DNA from: Smittium mucronatum
Taxonomy: Eukaryota > Kickxellomycota > Harpellomycetes > Harpellales > Legeriomycetaceae
Assembly (NCBI GenBank): GCA_001953115.1
Contig: LSSL01007364.1
Coordinates: 1-10,206, forward strand
Direction: 5' to 3'
DNA: 10,206 nt
Both the position numbers and the translations under genes were made by a program. The notes beneath the pieces were generated by a model. That model was given only the letters and a program-made list of their open reading frames with translations. It had not been told where the DNA came from and ran no database searches. Positions 1 to 8,014 of the stretch are shown piece after piece. Within the stretch, counting starts at the first letter, position 1. Every line of letters starts with the position of its first letter.

Positions 1-14
1 TGTCCTCCGAATCG

Positions 15-100
15 CTGTGCGCTATCTCCACCACTCTCAACCAAGAATAATGCAACTCTGTGCGCTGTCTCAAATACTCCCAACCAAGAATAGTACAACT
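15..100. repeat. Two tandem copies of a 43-base unit
   Basis: Positions 15-57 and 58-100 align without gaps at 36 of 43 positions. Both copies begin ctgtgcgct and share the block caaccaagaata. A degenerate start of a third copy (ctgcgtg) may follow at 101-107. The unit is much richer in G+C than the rest of the window. It lies at the window edge, so the array may continue to the left. It could be the end of a minisatellite or satellite array, or an internal repeat of a decayed mobile element. No reading frame runs through both copies. Confidence 0.85.
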
Positions 101-560
101 CTGCGTGAAATTTTAGTCTAGTTTACTTCGAAAAGTACACTATTAAGCCCCTAAACCACGGCAAGTTATTTCACTCTCAGGGGTGTAAAGAAGTGAAAAT
201 CCAAATTTATGTATTTGTAAAAGTGTGGATATATTATCAAAGCTAATTTTTAAAATAATAAATCCTCAAAAAATATATGGAAATAAAAAATTAATAAATT
301 GCAAGTAAAATTCAAAGATATTGGAGGAATAAATTCATTATATAAAGCAACTTATTTAGTAATCAAAATAGAAATTAATTATTTACAATTATATACATAT
401 TTTATCAAAATAAAAATTATCCATACGATACTAAACAATAAAATGATATCTTAATTATTTAAAAAACTTTAAATTAAATACGTTCTTTTTAATTTTTGTA
501 AAGATTATATATAAAATAATTTTTAGCTAATAAATATAAGATAATTTGATTCAAAAGAGG
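101..560. other. Non-coding stretch, G+C falling from left to right
   Basis: The first hundred bases continue the more balanced composition of the left edge and can form two short interleaved stems (147-152 with 179-184, and 169-175 with 192-198). From about 200 the sequence becomes A+T-rich filler with no reading frame, RNA gene or repeat that I can recognise. A ggagg at 323-327 resembles a ribosome binding site but no frame follows it. Confidence 0.6.
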
Positions 561-577
561 CAATTTTGATCACTATC

Positions 578-629
578 TGTCAATTTGATTTTTTTAAAAT
601 AAATATATAAATGATATGTCAAATTGACA
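578..629. repeat. 11-base perfect inverted repeat, 30-base loop
   Basis: Arms tgtcaatttga (578-588) and tcaaattgaca (619-629) are exact reverse complements. A partial extra copy of the left arm (caattttgat) sits at 561-570. By rough calculation several inverted repeats of this size are expected by chance in 10 kb at this composition, so a function is not implied. It could be a short hairpin or the remnant of a small element with terminal inverted repeats. Confidence 0.4.
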
Positions 630-1363
630 AACTCTCTTATTAAAATTTGATCTTTTTATATCTTCCAACACAACCATACACCATTTAGCCAATAAATTTA
701 ATTATTTTTTTTTCTATTAGAAAATAATAAATGCTCGCGTTGAAAAAAAACTAGCAAATAATAATTTTTTTTACGTAAAGAAAAAAAATTTCCGGGTGCA
801 ATAGGGTATAATTATTACCGTAAAAAAATCGGAAGCTTCTTTTTGATATTGCATTTTATAAATGACAGATTTTTAATAGAAAATAAGATAATCAGACGGA
901 TTGAAATTAAATCGGATCATTAAACTTTAAATTGGCGAATGATAAAAAAAAACTACCACTTTTCAATAAAATTTAGTTTAAAATGTCTTTTCAACTAAAA
1001 TAATTAATTAATGCAGGATTTGTGTTATTTTTTATTGAGGATATATTTTTCCATTATTATATCCATTTAAACTGGGATTTTATTCAATTGTATTATATAT
1101 TAGGTTATTATTGTTTTAAAAATTAGTCAAAGTGATAAAAGCTTATTTTTTCATAAAAAATTTATATTTATATGTCCAAAAGACTGTTAAATACTAATAA
1201 TACCAAATTTTAATTAAATATTAATCTAGATACAGTTATAATTTGAGACAATTTTCTAATAATAACAAAATGGCTATTTTACCGGGTATAATTTTGTGAT
1301 AAAATTAGTCTTTATAAACCATCTAACCTCCCTGAAAATTCACGAAAATGAAATATTATTTTT
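630..1363. other. Featureless A+T-rich non-coding stretch
   Basis: No reading frame, RNA gene or strong repeat is visible. Two places hold similar short phrases: gggtataattattaccg around 803-820, and accgggtataatttt around 1280. They are too short to call a repeat. Runs of seven to nine A or T are frequent. Confidence 0.6.
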
Positions 1364-1437
1364 TATCTCAAAAACAAATAATACAAAAATTATTTATTTC
1401 TTCATCTCAAAAAAAATCACAAAAATCATCCATTTCT
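1364..1437. repeat. Imperfect tandem duplication, unit about 36 bases
   Basis: Copy 1 (1364-1401) and copy 2 (1403-1437) align through the blocks atctcaaaaa, aaat, acaaaaat, at and atttct in the same order, with a three-base length difference and a few substitutions. The order and number of shared blocks make a local duplication more likely than chance, although the sequence is low in complexity. No coding potential is seen. Confidence 0.6.
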
Positions 1438-1830
1438 AAAAAAATTGATATTTTTAGTTTATATTTTATTATTTATTATTAAAAATTTATTTGATAGGGT
1501 TTATGCGCTTGAGATCACTTCTATGAATACTTATCACCATTTAAATAACCTAAGATTTTAGTTTTATAAAATTTAGTTGAATAATCATAAAAACTTGGAG
1601 CTTTTAAACAGTAAATTTATTTCCTGATTAGTTTTGTTTTTCTTATCAAACATCAAATTAGTTTTGACTTTTTATGAGTGGGGGAATCGAAACTTGTTTA
1701 GAAAAAATTAGTTATTATTAAATTCATTAATAAATGTGAAATCTTTTATTTTTTTTGGAATTGAAACAATTTTTGCTTTTTAAAAGAATTTTACGATAAA
1801 AATATTAAAAAATATTATAATTTTTTTTTT
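1438..1830. other. Non-coding stretch with a weak 30-base direct repeat
   Basis: The ten-base word attagttttg occurs at 1627-1636 and again at 1657-1666. Similar T-rich sequence follows each, suggesting a weak 30-base direct repeat. The phrase at 1681-1702, starting with a run of G, is slightly richer in G+C than its surroundings. No gene is visible. Confidence 0.5.
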
Positions 1831-1855
1831 GGCTGATCACTGAAAACTATAAAAC

Positions 1856-1984
1856 GGATAAAACCTGAGATATTTTTGGAAAAAATACATTTGAACTTAA
1901 GCTTGAAAGTATGAATAATTTTAAAATATATTAATATTAATAGGAGCCATTTTTATAGAGTAGAAATCCAAGGGGTAAATATTA
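1856..1984 (+). repeat. Diverged interspersed repeat, copy A (direct)
   Basis: This segment aligns with the reverse complement of 3321-3464. The best block, 1889-1928 against 3406-3367, matches at 35 of 40 positions without gaps, and all five differences are transitions. Upstream the match continues through ggataaaac, ctg and agatattttt with small gaps. Downstream it continues through aatagga, a T-run, agta and aaggggta. Homology may reach back to about 1831 (tgatca). No protein-coding capacity or terminal repeat is visible, so the class of element is unknown. An old non-autonomous transposon or LTR fragment is a reasonable guess only. Confidence 0.75.
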
Positions 1985-1990
1985 TTTATA

Positions 1991-2803
1991 TAAAAAATTA
2001 TAAAATTTTTTTAAATTATTTGTAAGTTCCATATAAAGTGCTTATTTTTTTTTTCATTTATACATTTCGAAATTTCAGAATAAAATTTAAAGTTGATTAT
2101 AAATTGTGATTTTATTTAATTTTTTTTTTTTTTTAGTAATAATTTCGACCATAGTTTTTAGAGGTTTTTTTTTATTATATAATTTTTAAAAAATAAAAGC
2201 AATTCTTAATATACTTCAAAAAAATTTTAAATTTTAGATAAACAATATTCTTTTTTATTTGATCTTGAAAAGAAATGTTTTAATAAAATTGTGTTTTATA
2301 ATTTTTTAAAAATAATATATAATATATTGAATATCAGGGATTATGAAAAGGGTAAATATCATAAAAATATAAGGATTTTCTAAGATAGATTTTTTTTTTA
2401 TTTATCATAAAAATTAAAATAATAAATTACTATTGATTTTATATAAATTTAACATAATAATTTATTTGGTAAAATTGAATTCAAAATTAAAAAATGAGGG
2501 CGAAAATAATTCAAACATAAATTTCTTATATATTTACATTTTTAGCAAAGAAATATCGTTATAAATTATCGAAAAGCATAATTAAATTCAGTGCTTATAA
2601 TCTGCTTTAGATTAAATTTCAAATTTTAGAAACATATTAATGTAACAAACTTAATATGTTGATATGTTGTATGCGAATTATTTTAATATTTTTAAATATG
2701 TTTTGCATATATATGTAGAAAATATGGGAATAAATAAATTCTCGATCATATCATTTATTCCTGTCTTTCTCCTCTAAATTTTAGTAAACTGAAATTCTCA
2801 TTT
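1991..2803. other. A+T-rich non-coding stretch between repeat copies A and B
   Basis: This is low-complexity sequence with a run of 15 T at 2120-2134 and an exact tandem pair of the eight-base word atatgttg at 2654-2669. The phrase agggtaaatatcat near 2349-2362 resembles the aggggtaaatattat at the end of copy A. It may be a fragment of the same family, but it is too short to be sure. No gene or RNA is visible. Confidence 0.55.
2120..2134. repeat. Poly(T) run of 15
   Basis: An uninterrupted run of 15 T. On the minus strand it would read as a poly(A) run, but no retroposon body or flanking target duplication is recognisable beside it. Simple slippage in an A+T-rich background is the plainer reading. 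Confidence 0.9.
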
Positions 2804-2991
2804 CTTATCAATAATAAATACACGGTATTAAAGTATATTTGAATTAAGATGTAAAATGCAAATATTTTCAATTTTAGATGTTAAAATATTGATAATGACG
2901 CCTTGAATTTATAATAAAGAGTTATAGGAGTAGGATTTTTTATTCAAGATGTGAATTATCAAGCCAGAGGTCTAAAAAAGGAGGAAAATAT
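2804..2991 (+). repeat. Probable third copy of the repeat family, copy B (direct)
   Basis: Several family blocks occur in the same order as in copies A and C: tatcaataataaata, ggtattaaa, gtatatttgaatt-aag and aaatattttcaa (2804-2872), then atagga (2924-2929), gattttttattcaag, aggtctaaa and ggagga (up to about 2985). Extra sequence lies between the two halves and after the atagga. The match is much weaker than A to C. It would need an alignment program to confirm, and part of it may be coincidence of A+T-rich words. Confidence 0.4.
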
Positions 2992-3190
2992 ACAGAGCAA
3001 AAAGGGACCAAAAAAATGCAGATCATGAGATTTATTAAAAATCAAAATCCTTTTTATATTTTTTAAATAGATTAAAAAGTCAATACAAAACTATAAAAGG
3101 GAATACTTTTTTTTATAAAAAAATCATTACATAATCAAAAAGTTATTTCTTAAACAGTTTATTATCCTCATATGAAAATTATACAAAAAG
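2992..3190. other. Non-coding spacer between repeat copies B and C
   Basis: The left part (2960-3040) is purine-rich and less A+T-biased than the surroundings, with the phrase agggaccaaaaaaatg. The rest is A+T-rich filler. No reading frame of useful length is present on either strand. Confidence 0.5.
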
Positions 3191-3219
3191 AAAAATGAAA
3201 AATGAAAAATGAAAAAATG
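3191..3219. repeat. Heptamer microsatellite (AAAAATG)4
   Basis: Three exact units of aaaaatg (3191-3211) are followed by a fourth carrying one extra A (3212-3219). A looser gaaatgaaat follows. It lies between the two inverted members of the repeat family, directly beside the G+C-rich island. Confidence 0.9.
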
Positions 3220-3240
3220 GAAATGAAATAAGCTCTCAAA

Positions 3241-3320
3241 ATTTTAGTTACTCCGGATCAACCCGGTATCCCCGAACACTGAACAAGCTACTCTCGTGAG
3301 GCACTATCAATCATTGCAAA
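3241..3320 (-). other. G+C-rich island next to repeat copy C, with a short hairpin
   Basis: About half of the bases in 3241-3300 are G or C, against roughly one in five elsewhere. The segment 3253-3266 is a short hairpin whose ccgg arms flank a six-base centre. In the orientation of copy C (minus strand), the island directly follows a TATA-like tract (gtatatata, 3322-3330). It could be the better-preserved end of the repeat element, a small unrelated insertion, or a decayed promoter or transcript start. No frame, tRNA cloverleaf or known family is recognised. Confidence 0.45.
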
Positions 3321-3464
3321 ATATATATACTCCTTAAACCTATACTTGATAAAAAAAATTCCTATTTATTTTAAAATTATTTATGTTTTTAAGCTTAAAT
3401 TCAAATACACTATTTTCAAAAATATCTCCCAGTTTTAATCCAATTCATAATACTTGATTATCAA
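3321..3464 (-). repeat. Diverged interspersed repeat, copy C (inverted)
   Basis: Read on the minus strand, this segment runs through tgataatcaagta, ggattaaaactggg, agatatttttg, the well-conserved block at 3406-3367, aatagga, a T-run, caagtatagg and aaggagtatata. It matches copy A over about 130 bases with small gaps. In the 40-base core, four of the five differences carry A or T here where copy A has G or C. No coding capacity is seen. With copies A and B lying in direct orientation upstream, the pair A and C could fold as a long, imperfect inverted repeat about 1.4 kb apart. Confidence 0.75.
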
Positions 3465-4070
3465 AAACACGATTTCATTTATTTATTAGAATTTTTGTTC
3501 TGATAATAATTTTAAAAGATAAATATAATTACAACTATCACCCTAAATAAAAATCATTCATATCTACATATAAGGGTTAATAATAGATCATTTTTATTAA
3601 GAAAGTTTGGATTCATCACCCATAAAGAGGTTCAAATAAATTTGCGGTATAATTTCGAAATGTATATAATGAATCTCATGCCTCTTTATCATATATCTTC
3701 ATGTTATAATTTTATATTTAGGCGGGTCTAAGTAGCTTTTTTTTATAATTTTTATTGTATGTAATATAAATTAAAAAACATTTAAAAATTATTTTTTTTC
3801 TACTAAAGGATTAATATCTGATTTAATATCAGTTTTCCGGATGAGATTAAAATTAAGATACAATGGATAAATTATGTTTAATTAATATTAAATCCAATCT
3901 ATTGAAAAATGATTTTGGGGGAATTTAAATTAAAAATGACTAAAGAATATATTATAACCCTTTAAATAACATTTATTCAAATTTCCAATAAAAAATAGAA
4001 GCCAAGTTAAATAAATTTCATTTATATAAAAATTTACATTCAATGGTTTATCTATGAATTGATATCAAAC
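3465..4070. other. Non-coding stretch with small inverted repeats
   Basis: A nine-base inverted repeat pairs ataaagagg (3622-3630) with cctctttat (3681-3689). A five-base one, ctgat/atcag, lies near 3820-3834. Both are within chance expectation. The stretch holds no gene, RNA or strong repeat that I can see. Confidence 0.5.
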
Positions 4071-4082
4071 AAAAAAAAAAAA
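4071..4082. repeat. Poly(A) run of 12
   Basis: An uninterrupted run of 12 A, one of several such runs in the window. No element boundary is visible beside it. Confidence 0.9.
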
Positions 4083-4639
4083 TTGTTTTAATAGAATAAC
4101 TAAAAAGTAATTTTTTTGAATTTTCGGTATATTTTTACAAATTTAAAATCAAACCATTAAAATTTTAGGTCTTAAATGAAGAATATTTATTAAAACTAAT
4201 CTAAAATTCCAAATATAAATATTTTGAGATCAATAAAATTGGTAAAAGTTATTTTTTAATTAAATGAGTTAATTTTTTGAGATTTTTCACCTCTTTATTA
4301 AATCTTTATATGTTTATTAATGTATAAATATGGCTATAGGAAGAATTTTAACTTTTTTTATATAATCTGAAATTATATTGCCATTAAAAAAAAAATTCAT
4401 TGAAAAACTTATGAAAATTTATTAGAGCCAGTATTTTTACATTTTGATTGTCTTGGTGGCGATTAAATCTGATTTTGTTAATCTTTTTACCTTTTTTAAA
4501 AAGAACTCTCTGGAGAATAACACCTCAAATAAAAAAAATTGACTAACCTATGCAAGCTTCTAAATTTTGAGTATTTTTCGACCAAATTATGTATGAAAAA
4601 GCTATTATTAGCCCATAAAAACGAATATATTTACTTAAT
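4083..4639. other. Featureless A+T-rich non-coding stretch
   Basis: Nothing is recognised apart from a slightly more balanced patch near 4450-4530. Around 4280-4360 a few words (gagattttt, ataaatatgg, ataggaagaatttt, tttttttatat) occur in the order seen in the repeat family, but the match is too weak to call a copy. Confidence 0.5.
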
Positions 4640-4850
4640 TTAGGGAATCAGGTGGATTATTTTCTAAGTAAAATATACGAAATTCTATGAAAAACTATTC
4701 TATTTTAAGTTAAGGGAGGTTGAAATAGCGCAAGAAAACATGGGATGAGGGCCATATAAAAACAGGTAAAAAATATCGGATTTTTTCAATCTGAGAAGTA
4801 TTGAAAACTATTTACATGTCCGACGGCCAAGCTGATATCCGCCTCTAAAA
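4640..4850. other. Less A+T-biased, partly purine-rich island
   Basis: The plus strand is purine-rich over about 4706-4780, with clusters such as gggaggttg and gggatgaggg. A second G+C-bearing patch at about 4818-4848 includes gtccgacggcc. Stops interrupt all frames. It may be a fragment of a decayed gene or mobile element, but nothing identifies it. An agggagg at 4713-4719 resembles a bacterial ribosome site but is not followed by a usable frame. Confidence 0.35.
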
Positions 4851-5159
4851 TTTTTTCCATGAGATTAATTTCAATTAAAGCCCAAAATTATGAGATATAA
4901 TATTTTTTATCAGCTTTGTTGGATTTATTATATAAAATAAACTCAGAATTTCATTATATTTTTTTACAGTGAGTTTGATTAATTTATTTATATAGCCTCA
5001 GTAGCCTAAAATACTTTATTAATTCCACATAATCCTTTAAAAAGGTAAATTGGAATATTTTCACGCATATATTCATATTTTTACCTGAAGAATGTGCTTA
5101 TTGTTAAATCAAAACTTGTTTAGAGTTTTTTTTAATAAAATAATCAGAGCTAAAGGCTT
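4851..5159. other. Featureless A+T-rich non-coding stretch
   Basis: No gene, RNA or strong repeat is visible. The 17-base word starting aaattatgag at 4885 recurs exactly at 9844, which is about what chance allows at this composition. Confidence 0.55.
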
Positions 5160-5216
5160 TGATATGACCTAGCTCGGTGCGTGCTATTTGTAAAAAAGTG
5201 GGACCATAGTTAAAAG
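5160..5216. other. Small island of balanced composition
   Basis: The part ctagctcggtgcgtgc and the later gtgggaccatag give this short stretch close to half G+C locally. No hairpin, tRNA arm or reading frame accounts for it. It looks like a remnant of less A+T-biased DNA, of unknown origin. Confidence 0.35.
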
Positions 5217-5332
5217 TGTTTTTTTAAAAAAATAAAGATAGAACAGGGATTCAAAAAATGTGAATACTACAATGATAATAATTATATATAATTAGTAATT
5301 TGATATTTTTTAAAAGTATCCATTAATTTCTA

Positions 5333-5406
5333 ACCAAATAAATTAACCGAAACCATGAAAGAAAGTTTTTAATTAATTTGATTTTTAATTAGTGGTTATA
5401 TTTGGT
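5333..5406. repeat. Imperfect inverted repeat, 13 to 16-base arms
   Basis: The left arm accaaataaattaacc (5333-5348) pairs with the right arm ggttatatttggt (5394-5406) if three bases are looped out. The loop is about 45 bases and contains a second, shorter complementary pair (aacca at 5351-5355 with tggtt at 5393-5397). It could be a small hairpin-forming element, but such pairs are not rare at this composition. Confidence 0.4.
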
Positions 5407-5407
5407 C

Positions 5408-5425
5408 GGATAATTAATATTATCC
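5408..5425. repeat. Perfect 7-base hairpin with 4-base loop
   Basis: ggataat, loop taat, attatcc. The arms are exact reverse complements, and the hairpin starts one base after the right arm of the larger inverted repeat. No T-run or gene places it as a terminator. Confidence 0.55.
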
Positions 5426-5996
5426 ATACATATAACATTATTTGATTTATTTTCATTTTCATTTCTGTTTAAAATTTCTGTTTTTTTAGTATCTTTTGGC
5501 ATGCTTTTAAATGGAGTTATTTTAAAACAAAACTCCATATAAAAAATGTACTGCTAGTTTTCTACCTATCAAGTTCCTAAAACTAGGTAAACAAATTTTC
5601 TAAACTCATTAAGCTAAATTCAAAATATTTTTCTAATTTTAAAAATTATAAACTTTATTTTAAATCTAACCAGAATAATAATAATCGTTATGGAATACTA
5701 GTTAATAAAAAAATAAAAGCTCAATCATAATATTTACAACTTTATTAGAATTTTATTTAAATAAATTTAATTCTATTTCTCAAAAATTTTAATTAATTTT
5801 TCTACAGATTTATAATAAATTAGGGGAGGGAGTTAAAAATCTATGGTATTAATTATAAAACTTTGATATTTTGCAAAAAATTTAACCATTATATCCACGG
5901 ACCTCTTTTTTAAAATTTCAAACTTTTAATTTTACTATTTCAGCCTTTAGTCATTAAAAAATGGATAAAAATATACATCTACATAATTATTTATTT
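5426..5996. other. Non-coding stretch with one 8-base hairpin
   Basis: Arms atggagtt (5511-5518) and aactccat (5531-5538) form a hairpin with a 12-base loop. The word atttctgttt is repeated within 5461-5481 and is followed by a pyrimidine tract ending in ag that could pass for an intron 3' end, although no flanking exon can be recognised. A small purine-rich patch (ggggaggga) lies near 5823. No gene is visible. Confidence 0.5.
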
Positions 5997-6179
5997 TTAT
6001 ATAAATATACCTAAACTGAAAAAAAACACACAATTTAAATAAAAAAATTTATATCTACCCAATATTTTATCCCTAATCATTATAACACAAATACAAATTT
6101 GCTGATTTTTATTATTGGGATGTTTTTTCGATTTTTTTAGTTTTATCAATTTCAACAAATTGTTATTTGGGAGCTTCAA

Positions 6180-6191
6180 ATATATATATAT
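6180..6191. repeat. (AT)6 dinucleotide tract
   Basis: Simple alternating AT. It lies inside the doubtful small open frame, which argues mildly against that frame being a conserved gene. Confidence 0.9.
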
Positions 6192-6581
6192 TATTCAGAA
6201 AAATATCACTTTAAGTTCAAGAATTTTTTTTGAAAAAAACGGAATCAAAATAAATAGGGAAACTCAAGAATATTTCGAAATTCCTAAATCAAGCTACTTC
6301 GTTGGAATAAGGGCATAAAAATCAGATTGGTTTTAAAAAAGTGCACTCAAAATTATTATTCTTACAGAAATTGACTAGATACTAATTGGAGGCCAAAATG
6401 AGATGATAGTTTTTTTTTAGATTCAATATTAGTTTAATAAAAGGAAAATGAATTTTCTAAAAATTGTGTGATTATTTTAACTCCTATAAATTTATTTTTT
6501 TTTAAAGATTATCGGAAAGAGGGTATAAAGTACAATGGGATATGCAGAAGAAACAAAATAGGAAGGTTTGAATTAAACATC

Positions 6582-6594
6582 ATATATATATATA
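6582..6594. repeat. (AT)6 dinucleotide tract
   Basis: Simple alternating AT after a purine-rich patch. No associated promoter or gene is recognised. Confidence 0.9.
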
Positions 6595-7041
6595 CTTTCT
6601 AATAATAGAAATAATTATGGTATCTTCAATGTTATGTCTATAGAGAACTTTCTTATTTTAAAAAAATAAAACTCCGGGATTAAATAGCTCTAAAATAAGT
6701 GTGTATGATTTTAATCAATGTATTTTAATCATTTTAACAACTTAAATCCATAAAAAACATTAATTTTTTTTTAAAAAATAAAACCCCTTCAAATTAAATG
6801 AAAATATTTAATAGAATATTTTAGTTAAATTTGCATGTAAATCTGAAAATATCCACATGGACGCAACTTAAAATTTACTTCGCATCATCTCCCTATACTA
6901 TTCATAAGAGTTACATATATAAATGGCTTTTTTACGCTTTAAGGATTAGAAATAGTTAAAAATGAAGAAAAAGCTAGATGTTAGTGAAAATTTAATATTC
7001 TTAGAAAGTATTTATTTTTTATTAACTTGGATTTTAATCCC

Positions 7042-7057
7042 AAAAAAAAAAAAAAAA
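7042..7057. repeat. Poly(A) run of 16, the longest homopolymer in the window
   Basis: An uninterrupted run of 16 A directly follows the short palindrome ggattttaatcc (7029-7040) and one C. A more balanced patch (ctatggcagattcagacc) follows. It could be the tail of an old retroposed sequence on the plus strand, but I found no target-site duplication or recognisable body, so slippage is equally likely. Confidence 0.85.
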
Positions 7058-8000
7058 CTATGGCAGATTCAGACCACAAGTAGCAAAACTATTTTTTTAA
7101 ATTCAGTCCAATATGTTTAAGATTAAGTTGATCAATTCATTTATATAGAAATATTCAAAAAAAATCAAGCATTATCCTTAAATAAATCTAAAAATCTTTC
7201 TAGATGATGAAAATTATCTTCAAAAATCTAACTTTAATCAAATATTTGAATAAACATAAGGTTTTCTAAAATTAAAATATGGAAATTTTATTGGTTGAAA
7301 TTTTTTGAAAAAAATGATAATTTTAATAACATAAAGTGGTATTAGAGGGTAAATTTAGTCGGGAATAATAAAATAAAAATCTATAAGACCTAGATATAAT
7401 TATTAAAAGTAATTATCTTTATTTGAAGAAGTATTACTTGAAGGAAATCTTCAATAAATTTTTTAGAGGTTATAGGAAACATAAAACTTAATTAAAAACC
7501 CAATTAGAATAAGCCGGTGAATTATAAACACATATAAATATGTCTTGATTTAAAATTTCACTTTTATGATTTAAATTTTTTTAAAAATATCGGATTCATA
7601 ATTTTTTATGGAAATGTGATATCTTCCTTTTTTAATTCTATTATAAAGGTAAAGAATTACCCCGTTCCTATGAGTCATGAGAAGAATAATTAGACATTAA
7701 ATCAGTTATAGTTATCCTATATATTAAGAAAAAATAGAAACTGATAAAATTTTCTATGAAAATTCATAACCTTTTTAAAGGAAAAAAAATTCCACCATCC
7801 ATTTCATTTCTTTAAAATTCCAAAAACCTTTAACTCATCAAAATGGATATAAAAATTAAATACACAAAGTTGGACAGAACAAAGAAGAATAGAAAAAATT
7901 CAAACTTACAAGAAATTGATTTCTTTGATCTAGTTTTTTAATTAAGAAGTTCAAAATCTATTCATATAATGCTTATATTAAAAATCTAAATTTGAAAATT
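7058..8000. other. Featureless A+T-rich non-coding stretch
   Basis: No reading frame, RNA gene or convincing repeat is visible. A patch near 7650-7685 (ccccgttcctatgagtcatgag) is less A+T-biased than its surroundings. The segment 7241-7300 contains a few words shared with the repeat family (atttgaat, aaaattaaaatatgga) but too loosely to call. Confidence 0.55.
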
Positions 8001-8014
8001 AAAAAAAAAAAAAA
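8001..8014. repeat. Poly(A) run of 14
   Basis: An uninterrupted run of 14 A with no recognisable element beside it. Confidence 0.9.

Larger units (their letters stand above)
5997..7041. other. Non-coding stretch; two (AT)n tracts; one doubtful small frame
   Basis: A 67-codon open frame spans 6115-6318 on the plus strand. Its first half is driven by T-runs (mostly Phe, Ile, Tyr). Its last 30 codons look more protein-like (an NGIKINRETQEYF-type stretch) but match nothing I know. No ribosome site or similar neighbour supports it. Dinucleotide (AT) tracts lie at 6180-6191 and 6582-6594. A more balanced, purine-rich patch lies around 6515-6570. No RNA gene is seen. Confidence 0.45.

Noticed and set aside
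1685..1702. 18-base near-repeat (17 of 18) with 5107-5124, and the exact 17-base word shared by 4885 and 9844
   Set aside because: Rough calculation shows about one such match is expected by chance in 10 kb at this composition, and the similarity does not extend outward.
2978..2984. aaggagg, and similar ggagg words at 323-327 and 4713-4719, as ribosome binding sites
   Set aside because: No reading frame of useful length follows any of them.
3191..3219. Heptamer repeats as a CRISPR or telomere-type array
   Set aside because: Only four contiguous units without spacers. It is a simple microsatellite.
3241..3266. Helitron-like end: G+C hairpin followed by ctaa on the minus strand
   Set aside because: The spacing from hairpin to ctaa is only about five bases, the next base is A rather than T, and no matching start is seen.
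3241..3320. Yeast-mitochondrial type G+C cluster
   Set aside because: The surrounding sequence has long A and T runs, not the alternating AT spacers of those genomes. No mitochondrial gene or RNA occurs in 10 kb.
3624..3645. ggttcaaat as a tRNA T-arm
   Set aside because: No complementary stem and no acceptor, D or anticodon arm in register on either strand.
5997..6179. 60-codon frame on the minus strand
   Set aside because: A Lys/Asn and Phe/Ile low-complexity translation of A- and T-runs, overlapping another chance frame on the opposite strand.
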